Shown here: piece after piece, positions 6,687-16,600 of the stretch
Layout: each line of letters starts with the position of its first letter
How positions within the stretch are numbered: the first letter of the stretch is position 1
Assembly: GCA_029210745.1 (NCBI GenBank)
Contig: JARGFI010000027.1
Span: forward strand, 1-35,166
From: Desulfuromonadales bacterium
Lineage (GTDB): Bacteria; Desulfobacterota; Desulfuromonadia; Desulfuromonadales; JAHYIW01
DNA: 35,166 nucleotides
Reading direction: 5' to 3'
The notes under the pieces: generated by a model
Told to the model about the DNA's origin: nothing
The model's database searches: none
What the model saw: only the letters and a program-made list of their open reading frames with translations
Made by a program: the position numbers and the translations under genes

Positions 6687-9600
6687 GCAGGGTTTTCAAA
6701 CGACGGCTGTATACGAAGCTTGAAATCGTTCATCTGATAGATGATTTTACCGTCGACTGACAGGTAGCCGTTCGCGGTGAGCTGCTGTCGCGCATCATCG
6801 ACCGCCGTCACCACCGCCTCGACCAGGACCAGATTGTTCTGCGGAACAATCTGGCCACGATAGTTCCAGCGATGTTTTTCCCCGCAGACCGGGGCGGTGA
6901 AGATGCTTGCAGCGGTGACGTTCCAGCGTTTTGCGGCCACCACCTTGAGCAGCTGCAAAAACGATTCGAGCCCCAGCGAACCGGGGCAGACCGGATCCTG
7001 ATAAAAATGGGCCTTGAAAAACCATTCATTCGCATCGACCCGCTTGCTGCCGCGAATAAAACCGAGTCCGTGCGGCCCGCCGTCAGCAATGAACTGTTCA
7101 ACGCGATCGATCATTCGCAGTTGCGTTTCCGGGAAGGGGGCCGCGCGCGGATAGTCAAATTGTTCGGCACGGTCTGCTTCCGCTGCCGCGGGTGCATACG
7201 GTTGGGCATCACGCACCCCGACCTGCTGGGCCAGGGATTCCGCCGAGAAGAAACCGAACACCGTATCACCGGTGTAGATCGGTCCGTGCTGATCGCTGAT
7301 TGTGAAATCGTAATTCTGGATAATCATCCCGCCGCTGCTGGCGATACGCGTTATCTTCACCTGAGTCGTCAGCGTCCCGGTCTGGGGCGTGACCGGACGC
7401 TGCTGGATGGCGTTGCCGTCGAGATTGCGAAACTTGAGATCGGTCTGACTGGTCAGCGCCGAACCGAGATAAGCCGCCAGCCAGCCGCACGGTTGCAGGC
7501 CGGTTTCGAGCAGAATGCTGAACGGCATTTCCGGTTGCCGTCCGGCGTTGAAATACCAGGCGTTGTGCGGTACATCGTACTCTGCGGTACAGGTCGCTCC
7601 GGCGACCAGTTTAAACGCTTCGCCGCTGACGGCGGTGATGCGATCGAGAAACTGGAAGGGCGGACCCGGCAGGCGGGCAATCTTGCGCTGCTGATCGAAG
7701 ATGCGGTACGGTTCGCCGAACGCCTCCGACGGCTTGCCGATGGCGTAGGCAAGAATTTTATCGTAATCGTAAAGTACCTGTTTGGCAGATGTTTCCGGAG
7801 TTTCGGGGGTATTCTGTACCCACAAACGTTCAACCTTTTCACGGGTCAGCCCTGCCAGTCGCAGTGACATGTTCGGAATCTCGACAATCGGCTTGCCGTC
7901 GGCAAACATCAATGCATCGCCAATCGCAAACGGTTCCGGAGCGTAGCCGAGTTCCTTGATACTCACCTGATACGTCACGGTCCGCGTGGTTTCAACCACC
8001 TGTCCGCGACATTTCAGTCCGCTGTTGACGCCGGGAAGCGGTTCGCACCAGGTGCTGCCCGCTGCGCCGACCCACCCCATACGCAGCAGATAAATCCGCA
8101 AGGTGTGCATGCAGCACTCATACATCAGGGTGCCGGGCATGACATGGTCGTCGCAGAAATGACTGGTGAGGAACCAGTCGTCGGGGTGGATATCCATTTC
8201 AGCACGGATCAGGCCGAGGCCGTAGCGACCGCCTTGCGGATCGAGCTCAATAACCCGATCAACCAGCTTGAGATAACCGCCCGGCAAGGTGTAGGGCCTG
8301 GTCAACGGTAACGTGCTGAAGAGGGCACCGAAGGCCGTTGCGAGGTCACCGGCGTAAATGGCGGCAACCTGGTCTTCGTTGTAGGCCTCCGCTGCCAGTG
8401 GTACCAGTTCGCGCCAGTCCGCGGGCCGGGTGCCGGGTTGCGGCAACCGATCGAGTTTGGTATGGACAATCCCCTGCCCGGCGGCCAGCTCCTGCGCGGT
8501 GAAGAAACCGGCAACCCCGTTACGCATCGACAGCAGCGGTTCGCCGTTGACCGTGCCTTCAAAATTGAAACGGAACAGATAGGTCTGATCCTGACGGAAA
8601 AATTCATCGATCCTGATATCATAACGGATCACGTCGCCCGGAACCGGCAGGGTGCGATGGAAAGTGACCACCGCATCGAGCAACCGGTAGACCGCCTGCC
8701 CCTTGCTGATAAAGTCGATCCCCAGGTAGCCGGAAAGAAAAAGGTCCGCCTGCCCCGCCTCGACGGCGATACAGGTTGGCATACGGCCACCGTCAAGATA
8801 CCAGCGGTCGGCGGTGACATCATGTTCGGTGATCACCCGACCACGCGTCATCGAACGGGGTTTCCCCTCGACCGCCATGATGCGGTCGACCAGCATCAGC
8901 GGTTCGTCCGGCAGGCGGACGCGTGTCGGATAGTTGTCAACCTCGGCGAACTCCGGACCGAGCACCGCGGCGCAGGAGCCGATCGCTAATTCCATACATT
9001 GGGCGCGGTTAAAGAGTGGCGGTTGTGCAGCGGGGAGCGGAACCGGTGTGTTGCGTGGTGCCAGCGGGGTGAAAACCGGCGCTTGCGGCGTGATCCCGGG
9101 CGCGGTGAAATCAAGCGACTCCAGCTGCGGCAGCGTTGCGCCGTTGGCTGCCAGCTGCTGGAACAGTGACAGCTGCCGATGAATATTCGCGGTCAGTGTC
9201 TGTTCCATGGTGGCGGCGAAGTTCAGGTAGGCACCATGGGTTTGTGCGTTGAGGGCACCCGATGCTGCCAGCTGTGCCACCAGTGGCGTGGCGCTTGGGG
9301 CTGACGCCGGGTCCGGCACATCAATGGTGGCCGACAAATTTTCAGGCGTTGCAAAGTGCTCCGTCGCCGTTGCCAGGGGGAGGGGCGGTTGCGGCGGCGG
9401 CGCGGGGGTAAAGGGGGCGCCGCCGATGGTCGTCTCGATGTACGGTCCGGCGGGCGGGGCGATACTTTTGACCGACTCGGGGTAAAGTGCCGCCAGATTC
9501 ACCGGCACGCGTTCCGCCAGACAGTTGGCTAACAGGCGCAGTATCAACGACGTCGGCGGCGGGCCGGGATAACAGGCAGCGCGGGCCAGGTGCGGCTGCC

Positions 9601-12600
9601 CTTCGAGAATACTGCTGATCATGCGGCTACCGGAATTGCCGGGACCCATTTCGAGAAAAATGCGCACGCCGTCGGCGTAAGCGCGCTTGATCACGCGGGT
9701 GTAATCAACCGTCGTCAGTGCCTGTTCAAGGATCACATCGGCGGCATTATCGGTGGTGGGCGGATAACGTTCACCCCGTGCGCAGCTGTAAAAATCGATC
9801 CCCGGTGGTGCGCTAACCGGAAAGAGATGCAGCTCGCGGTACCCTTTTGCCACCGGTGCGACGACTTCACAATGAACCGTGGTGACCCCCCGCAACGGAA
9901 AAAAGTGGCCGTTGACCTCGCGTGCCAGCGCTTCAACCTGACGGCGATCACCACCAATAACGCACTCCCTATGCGTATTGACGATCAACAGATAAGCGCG
10001 GTTTTTGTTGATCAGTGCCTGCCGCACCCGGTCGGCGGGAACATCGACAATACCGAGCACCCAGTCGACGGACTCATCGCGATGCAGGTTCCAGACTTTG
10101 CGGGCCGCTGTGCAGCGACCGGCCAGCTCCTCGGTAAAGAGCGGGGATTCTGCAAGTCGCCGCGCCATGCCGTCACGATCTTCCCAGGCCTGGAGGGAGA
10201 AGAGCCCCGCTGATTCGCCGAGGCTGTAGCCGCTCACCGCCTGCGGCTCAATACCGAAACTGCGTACCAGATCGCTGATTGCGGTGCCGACGGCAACCTG
10301 ACCGATCACCAGGGCGTTATGGTTGTCGTGTACCGCTTCGGCGAGCACCGCCTTCCAGAAGTGCTCGGGCAAAAACTGACGGGCCAGAAACTCGCTGGCA
10401 CTGTCCTGGCGGCGATAGATTGCCGGCCAGCGGGCGGAGAGTTCGCACCCCATTCCGGCAAAATGATTGCCGGAGCCGGGGAAGACAAAGGCTACCTTCC
10501 CCTCGGGTGCCAGCGGTCGGGGGGTGTAAAAAAGCCGATCACGGGTCGCGGCAAGAGCGGGGGGCGCGCTTCCACCCAGCGCCCCGCCCGGGTTGTCGCG
10601 CAGTGCCAGCGCCGCCTGCTCAAGGTGTTCAAATAACTCCGTGCGGTCAGTGACCACCAGTGCCACACATAACGGGTGGTGGTGAGCGAGCCCGACTTCG
10701 TGATACCACTGTGCTGCCAGCTGGTCGATAGTCCCCTCGGGAGCCAGTGCCGCGAACTGCTGAAGGCGACTGATCAGGGCCAGCAGCCCGGCAACATCAT
10801 CTGCTGCCAGCGCGAAAAGACCTTCATCAAGGGCACCGAGCGGACGCGCGACAGGGAGCGATCGCACCCTGCTGGAGGTGTCATCGATCCCTTCGAGGAT
10901 CACCTGTGAGCAGCTGCCGTCACTGCCGAGGCCACTGACCAGCGCCCGCCGTGGTCCCTCGGCCCGATTGCGCAGCCAGAAGCGGGCGGATTCGGGAGCA
11001 ACAAAGTTGCGTTTCCCCCGTACCCAGTTGTAGCGCAATGTCTGTACGTTGCGCAGCGGCGGAAGGATTTTCTGGTCGAGACACAGCGCTGCTTTTATGA
11101 GTGACACCAACCCTGCCGCCGCCCCGGCGTGGCCGACATCCCCCTTGGCGCTGCCGATATAGCAGGGATTCGCGTTCTGCGTCGTCCCGAAAAAAGCGCC
11201 GAGAGCGTTGGCTTCGAGTTCGTCATGGCGCGCCAGGCCGCTGCCGTCGGTTTCGAGGTAACTCACACTTTCCGGGCGGATGCCCGCCTCGTTAACGGCG
11301 CGTTCAATGGCGCGGGTATAGGCTTGTTGCTCCGGGCTGGTTGATTCCGCCCCCCCGCCAATAGCGCTGCCGACCCCCCCGATGACGGCGTAGATCCGGT
11401 CACCGTCTTGGCGGGCATCGTCAAGGCGCTTGAGGATGACAGCTGCCGCTCCCTCTCCGACCACCGTGCCGTCAGCGTCTTTATCGAAGGGGCGTACCGT
11501 TCCGCTGCGCGAAAAGGGCCAGGCGGCATGTTGGCCAAGCACGGCACGCAGATCACCGGCCATATCGACGGCTCCGACAATGGCCCGGTTGATAGAACCT
11601 TCCTGAAGTGCCCGAACGCCGACCTCAAGCGCTCGTAATCCGGAATTTTCTTCATTCGAAATGGTGAAGCTGGGACCACCGACTTTGAATTCCTTGGCGA
11701 CCCGGCTGGCCACAACGCTGCCCAGAGCGCCCATCACCCGGTTGGCGCTCAAGGGGGGGGCGGCTGACTCCCGCAGGGCGTCAACCCATGCCGCCATCTC
11801 GGCAGCAGACAGATCAAGCTGTAATTCGTTTGCCCACTGTTGCGCCAGTTTCTGGATCGACCAGCGGAAGCTGAAATTGGTGGCGTTCAGATCGAGTCCG
11901 GTGCCGATGAAGACGCCGGTGAAGAGCAGTTCCTCGTTCTTTATGCCGGCATCTTGCAGGGCTTCGTCCGCGACTTTGAGCATCAACAGCTGGCGCGGCA
12001 GCATGTCTTCAATCTCTTTGGGCGGGATGCGGAAGGTCCCCGCCTTGACCTGTACTTTGCTGGTAAAAAAACCTTTGAAATCGGCCTTTTTCAAGCCTGC
12101 GTCGGCAAACCAGCCACTTTGATCGGCCCCCCACCAGCGGGCTGGCGAGGTTGGTTCGACCACGGCGCTGCTACCGAGCAGGCGACTGCGCAAGGTGGCG
12201 AGGGAATCCCACGCACCAACATGCGCACCGAGGCCGACAATGGCGATCGGTTGCTGTTTTTTTTGCGATGATGGCAGGTAGGCGACGGAACTTTTTTCCG
12301 GTCGATGTGGAATCCATTCTTCGATCAGCAGATGGGCGTTGATGCCGCCGAAGCCAAAGGCACTGACCGCTGCCCGGCGGGGTTGCCCTTTCTTGCGCGC
12401 TTTCCAGTCCTGGGTTTGTGACAGAATCTTAAACGGACTTGTATCCAGATCGATTCCTTTGGCCGGATGGGTAAAATTGGCGGTCGGTGGCAGGGTGCGT
12501 TCCTTGATCGCCAACAGGGCCTTCATCAATGCGGCGGAACCGGCGGCGGTGAGCAGATGTCCAATATTCGATTTGACCGAGCCGATGACACACTGCCCCG

Positions 12601-13660
12601 CTTTCCAGCCGGAATCTCCCCAGAGGCTTTTCAGGCTGGCAAATTCAACGACATCGCCGACCGGGGTTCCGGTCGCATGACACTCGATCAGATCAACATC
12701 GGCGGGGGACCAGCCAGCCTGCTTGTAGGCGGCGCGCATCGCCCGCAACTGCCCTTCGGAAGCCGGGGCGAGCAGGGTGCCGCCGAGATCGTTGGAGAGA
12801 CCGATGCCGCGAATGACGGCGTAGATGTGGTCACCGTCGCGTACCGCGTCGGCGGTCCGCTTGAGTAAAAACATGCCGCTCCCTTCCCCGACCACCAGAC
12901 CGTCACCGTTACGATCGAAAGGGGAACAGGTGCCGGAGGGGGAGAGCGCGTGCAGCTGGGAAAAACCCATTTGCGTATACAGGGAGTCCGGCCGCGACAG
13001 CCCGCCGGTGAGCATGGCATCGGCGCGCCCTGACAGCAGTTCGTCCATCGCCAGTTTGACGGCGTAGAGCGATGAGGCGCAGGCCGCGTCGAGGGTATAG
13101 CAGGTGCCGCCGAGATTGAGCGCCTTGGCGAGGATGCCGGCAGGGAGGCCGGCAACGTAACGATTCAGCGGGTTAACGCCTGGCAGTCGGGGGTGAGCGC
13201 CGATGCCCGGCAGCTGTTCTGCAAAGGTGCCGCCCAGATAGTCGCGCGCCAGGGTCGAGGAATATTCACTCGGCAGGGCGAGGTTGCCGATGATAACACC
13301 GACCCGCTGACGGTCGAGGTGATCGGTGCGGGAATCACTGAACGCCTGGTGACCGGTGCGCAGCAACAAATGGAAGAGTGGATCAAGCCCGGACAGAAAA
13401 TCGGCGTCGATCGTGAGACCGGCGCTTGCGATCGGCCCGTCCTCGTCGTCAATAAAGCACCCTTTTTTAGAGTAGATCTTGTCCGGTGCACCGACCGTCG
13501 GAGCAAAGATTTCATCGGCGTCGAGCAGCCAGCGCCCTTGCGGCGGTTGGCGCGAGGTACTGATATTGGCGGTGATTGTCTCCCAGAAACGACCCAGGGT
13601 CGGCGCCATGGGAAAAATGCCGCCGACCCCGACAATTGCAACAGATTTTCCGTGCTTCAT
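6683..13660 (-). CDS. PfaC-like PUFA synthase subunit with built-in acyltransferase: KS-CLF-AT-DH-DH
   Basis: This 2325-residue megasynthase subunit begins with a ketosynthase (about 1-450; Cys194, His328, His368). Next is a second KS fold lacking the cysteine (about 465-890; the aligned position is Glu671 in ISNEENSG), a chain-length-factor-type partner. An acyltransferase follows (about 1055-1340; Ser1146 in GYSLGES), then a Pro/Ala-rich linker (about 1420-1560). It ends with four FabA-like hot-dog units forming two dehydratases (about 1580-1960 and 1980-2310). The second and fourth units carry His1834 and His2218 in HFxxDxVxPG; the first and third lack it. Classical Shewanella-type PfaC is KS-CLF-DH-DH, with the AT in a separate PfaB. 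The fused AT explains why no pfaB is present and resembles the third subunit of myxobacterial PUFA synthases. ATG 13660 lies 2 nt after the pfaA stop, with GGAG upstream. Confidence 0.9.
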   Translation of the reverse strand: MKHGKSVAIVGVGGIFPMAPTLGRFWETITANISTSRQPPQGRWLLDADEIFAPTVGAPDKIYSKKGCFIDDEDGPIASAGLTIDADFLSGLDPLFHLLLRTGHQAFSDSRTDHLDRQRVGVIIGNLALPSEYSSTLARDYLGGTFAEQLPGIGAHPRLPGVNPLNRYVAGLPAGILAKALNLGGTCYTLDAACASSLYAVKLAMDELLSGRADAMLTGGLSRPDSLYTQMGFSQLHALSPSGTCSPFDRNGDGLVVGEGSGMFLLKRTADAVRDGDHIYAVIRGIGLSNDLGGTLLAPASEGQLRAMRAAYKQAGWSPADVDLIECHATGTPVGDVVEFASLKSLWGDSGWKAGQCVIGSVKSNIGHLLTAAGSAALMKALLAIKERTLPPTANFTHPAKGIDLDTSPFKILSQTQDWKARKKGQPRRAAVSAFGFGGINAHLLIEEWIPHRPEKSSVAYLPSSQKKQQPIAIVGLGAHVGAWDSLATLRSRLLGSSAVVEPTSPARWWGADQSGWFADAGLKKADFKGFFTSKVQVKAGTFRIPPKEIEDMLPRQLLMLKVADEALQDAGIKNEELLFTGVFIGTGLDLNATNFSFRWSIQKLAQQWANELQLDLSAAEMAAWVDALRESAAPPLSANRVMGALGSVVASRVAKEFKVGGPSFTISNEENSGLRALEVGVRALQEGSINRAIVGAVDMAGDLRAVLGQHAAWPFSRSGTVRPFDKDADGTVVGEGAAAVILKRLDDARQDGDRIYAVIGGVGSAIGGGAESTSPEQQAYTRAIERAVNEAGIRPESVSYLETDGSGLARHDELEANALGAFFGTTQNANPCYIGSAKGDVGHAGAAAGLVSLIKAALCLDQKILPPLRNVQTLRYNWVRGKRNFVAPESARFWLRNRAEGPRRALVSGLGSDGSCSQVILEGIDDTSSRVRSLPVARPLGALDEGLFALAADDVAGLLALISRLQQFAALAPEGTIDQLAAQWYHEVGLAHHHPLCVALVVTDRTELFEHLEQAALALRDNPGGALGGSAPPALAATRDRLFYTPRPLAPEGKVAFVFPGSGNHFAGMGCELSARWPAIYRRQDSASEFLARQFLPEHFWKAVLAEAVHDNHNALVIGQVAVGTAISDLVRSFGIEPQAVSGYSLGESAGLFSLQAWEDRDGMARRLAESPLFTEELAGRCTAARKVWNLHRDESVDWVLGIVDVPADRVRQALINKNRAYLLIVNTHRECVIGGDRRQVEALAREVNGHFFPLRGVTTVHCEVVAPVAKGYRELHLFPVSAPPGIDFYSCARGERYPPTTDNAADVILEQALTTVDYTRVIKRAYADGVRIFLEMGPGNSGSRMISSILEGQPHLARAACYPGPPPTSLILRLLANCLAERVPVNLAALYPESVKSIAPPAGPYIETTIGGAPFTPAPPPQPPLPLATATEHFATPENLSATIDVPDPASAPSATPLVAQLAASGALNAQTHGAYLNFAATMEQTLTANIHRQLSLFQQLAANGATLPQLESLDFTAPGITPQAPVFTPLAPRNTPVPLPAAQPPLFNRAQCMELAIGSCAAVLGPEFAEVDNYPTRVRLPDEPLMLVDRIMAVEGKPRSMTRGRVITEHDVTADRWYLDGGRMPTCIAVEAGQADLFLSGYLGIDFISKGQAVYRLLDAVVTFHRTLPVPGDVIRYDIRIDEFFRQDQTYLFRFNFEGTVNGEPLLSMRNGVAGFFTAQELAAGQGIVHTKLDRLPQPGTRPADWRELVPLAAEAYNEDQVAAIYAGDLATAFGALFSTLPLTRPYTLPGGYLKLVDRVIELDPQGGRYGLGLIRAEMDIHPDDWFLTSHFCDDHVMPGTLMYECCMHTLRIYLLRMGWVGAAGSTWCEPLPGVNSGLKCRGQVVETTRTVTYQVSIKELGYAPEPFAIGDALMFADGKPIVEIPNMSLRLAGLTREKVERLWVQNTPETPETSAKQVLYDYDKILAYAIGKPSEAFGEPYRIFDQQRKIARLPGPPFQFLDRITAVSGEAFKLVAGATCTAEYDVPHNAWYFNAGRQPEMPFSILLETGLQPCGWLAAYLGSALTSQTDLKFRNLDGNAIQQRPVTPQTGTLTTQVKITRIASSGGMIIQNYDFTISDQHGPIYTGDTVFGFFSAESLAQQVGVRDAQPYAPAAAEADRAEQFDYPRAAPFPETQLRMIDRVEQFIADGGPHGLGFIRGSKRVDANEWFFKAHFYQDPVCPGSLGLESFLQLLKVVAAKRWNVTAASIFTAPVCGEKHRWNYRGQIVPQNNLVLVEAVVTAVDDARQQLTANGYLSVDGKIIYQMNDFKLRIQPSFENPA

Positions 13661-13662
13661 GC

Positions 13663-16600
13663 TCAGGCGGCTCCCCGCAATTTGTTCCGCTGGAAGCTTG
13701 CATTCAACGACGCATCGATCACACATTCATATTCTTCGATACGCGCGATCAAGGTACTGTCGGCGGGATCGACAAAGTCAATTTGCGCCCCCGCCTTGTC
13801 GGCACTCTGATGGGTGACCGTGATCCGGACTTCAACCCCGGTGGTCGGAAATTTATCCTGGTATTGGCGATAACGTCCGGCAAAGACCGGCAGGGAGGCC
13901 GCCTGGTAACGTTCGAAGCTCCAGAGGATCATCAACTGAAAGCTGCTGTCAAGCGCGAGAGGATCAGCCAGCCAGGTGTTGCGCAACGGCTGATTGATCC
14001 ATTCGGACGGCAGGGGCGCCGGGCGAACCAGAGAAGCAATGCCCTCAGCGGAACAGCCGATAACTTCACGAATACTGTGAAAAGCCGGACCATGAAAAAG
14101 GCGATCCATGTGGTAGATTTCGCTTACCGGGCGGGTATAAACGGCCAGTTCCTCGTGACGCTCGGCAGCGACTTTGGCTTCCGGGAGTTTGGCTGCCAGC
14201 ACCATGCGGGCGCGGGAGTGGATAAAGTGCTGACCGGCCGCCGTAACCCCGGAGAGTTCGACCGGCACGACATGCACGCCGCCGCTCTTGAACGCCTTGC
14301 CGGTGGTGACCTGAAGGGTATGGCTCTGTCCGTCTTCGAGCGTCACTCCTTTGAGGATGCGCAGATCGTTGAAGCCGTGAAAACGCAATCCCGGATTATT
14401 GTGAATGGCACCGTGGGCCATCCATTCGATAATCATTGCCATCGGCAAAACCGCTTTTCCGTCGATCACATGGGACGCCAGGAACGGAAAGTTCGCGATG
14501 GAGATTTCCAGATCGAAAGCCTTGGAGACATAAATATTTTCGTGGGTTGACACCTTGTTTGTGTCACTGGCTGCCTGGCGACCGCCGAGGATGACCAGCT
14601 CAACCGGGCCACCGGGCGGGGTGGAAATTTCCTCGACCAGATAGTGTGCTCCGGCCTGCAAGTCGATCACCGCGATCCCCTCTTCGGCAAAGATCTTTTT
14701 CAGTGCGGGGGTCACCATCCCACCATCCCACGGGCCCCAGTTCAACGACAGTACGCGGCAGTCAGTGTGCCGGGCGGCCTGTTGCTGAGCCATCTTGTTA
14801 AGCACCTCGTTGGCGACGGCGTAGTCAACCTGACCGGTCCGCCCGAAACGACCGGTGGATGACGAGAACATCACCATAAAGCGCAGCTCATCCCCGGTCA
14901 ATGCCGCCAGCAGATTTTCAAGTCCCGCCACCTTGGTCGCGACCACCTGGCTGAACTGTTCGCTGGTCTTGTCCTTGATCAGCCGGTCCGCCAGCACACC
15001 GGCCCCATGGATCAGCCCTTTGATCGGGCCGTATTCTTCGCGGATAGCGTTGATCACCAGGGCGACGGCAGCAGCGTCACGCAGATCGACGCAACGATAG
15101 ATCGGCTGACCGCCCGCTTCCTTGATGCGGCGCAAGGTATTGCGGATTTCGCGCTGGTCGAGAACCTGCTGATATTGCTGGCCGACTTCTTTGGGCTTAA
15201 GTGGTCCGTGACTGTTGGCGATAAGCGCTTTTTTAATGTCGCCTTCGCTGTTCAGACCGTCGAGCCAGACCGGTTCATCGTGCGCTGCGGCGCTGCGTCC
15301 CAACAGGAGCAAGGTGGCGTGGCTTGCAGCGGCTAAAGCCACCGCGACTTCGGCGGTTACCCCGCGTGCGCCGCCACTGATGACGACGACATCACCGTAG
15401 CTGACCGGTGAATCGTGTGTTTCTCCGGCGAGTGACTCTTCGGTCAGACTGAGGGTGATCCGTCCATCAGGGGTGAAGCCGACTTCCTGCGGACCCTCGA
15501 CCAGCAGTTCGGCGAGCAGTGCGTGCGCCGTTTGCTCGACATCTTCCAGATCGGTCGCCAGGTCGAAAGCTCTGCAACTGACTGTCGGCCACTCGTGTCC
15601 GGCGGTTTTGGCAAGTCCGGCCAGTCCCCCCGAGACGGGGTCACTGATCGGCCCGCCACCGGGCAGGGCAAAGTGGCCGTTCAGCCGTGAAACCGTGGCC
15701 AGAATCGCTCCCCCCTGGTCGGCGCAAAGCTTGAGTCCCGGCTCCGCCAGTTGCAGCAGTTGAAATGCCTGCTGCAGAAACGCTGCACTGGCACCGGACT
15801 GTGGAGTCAGGATAATCAGCCCGGACAGTTGCTCCGCCGGAGGGAGGCTGGAGAGCTGATCGATGCTGATTTTTTGTGCGTTCAACTGCCGGGCGCTCAG
15901 TTGCTGACAGATCGCGGTGGTTAGCGCACTACCATCATCACTGACCCAGACGACGCTTTTCTGCGGCAGTTTTATCGCCTCGCGATTCCCGGTGGCGCGC
16001 AACGGAACAGCTTTAAGGATCTTACGCTCAATACCACTCTCCACTGAGGGGAGCTCAAAAGGCGCTTCCGGTTTCGGTGCCGGTTCGGCAGCCCCGGAAA
16101 CGCTGGCCAGAAAATCGACGATCTGGGCGACCGTCTGCAAGGTGCCGAGGTGTTCGGGCTTGATAGCGGGTGCTCCCGGCAACTGATCCTGTAAGGCAGA
16201 AAGGATTTCGACGCGTTTGATCGAATCGATCCCCAGATCGGTATCGAGCGCCATCTCCAGTTCCAGCATCTCCAGCGGATAACCGGTTTTTTCGGCAATA
16301 ACGTTAAGTAGTGCGGCGGCAACAACCTCCCGGTTGAGCGGGCCGGTCGCGCTCGCGACCGGTTGCGGCGCCGAGCTTCTCCCGCTTGCTTCGCTCAAGT
16401 GGGCGACAATCTGACCGAGGGTTTGCAGCACGCCGAGGTTTTCGGGTTTGACTGCCGGAGCATCGGGCAGTTGTTCCTGCAAGGCGGACAAGATTTCTAC
16501 CCGCTTGATTGAATCGATCCCCAGATCGGTGTCGAGCGCCATCTCCAGCTCCAGCATCTCCAGCGGATAACCGGTCTTTTCGGCAATGACGCTGAGCAGG

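Noticed and set aside
6610-6699. 30-codon N-terminal extension of oleA.
   Set aside because: Known OleA proteins start at the MRYSR-like segment, and with the 6609 start the catalytic Cys and Glu fall at the expected numbering (123 and 97).
13576-14550. Long open frames on the plus strand opposite pfaA, the pfaC-like gene and the ole genes (up to about 330 codons).
   Set aside because: They are shadows of high-GC coding sequence on the other strand, with Arg/Gly/Pro-rich translations, no domains and no ribosome binding sites.
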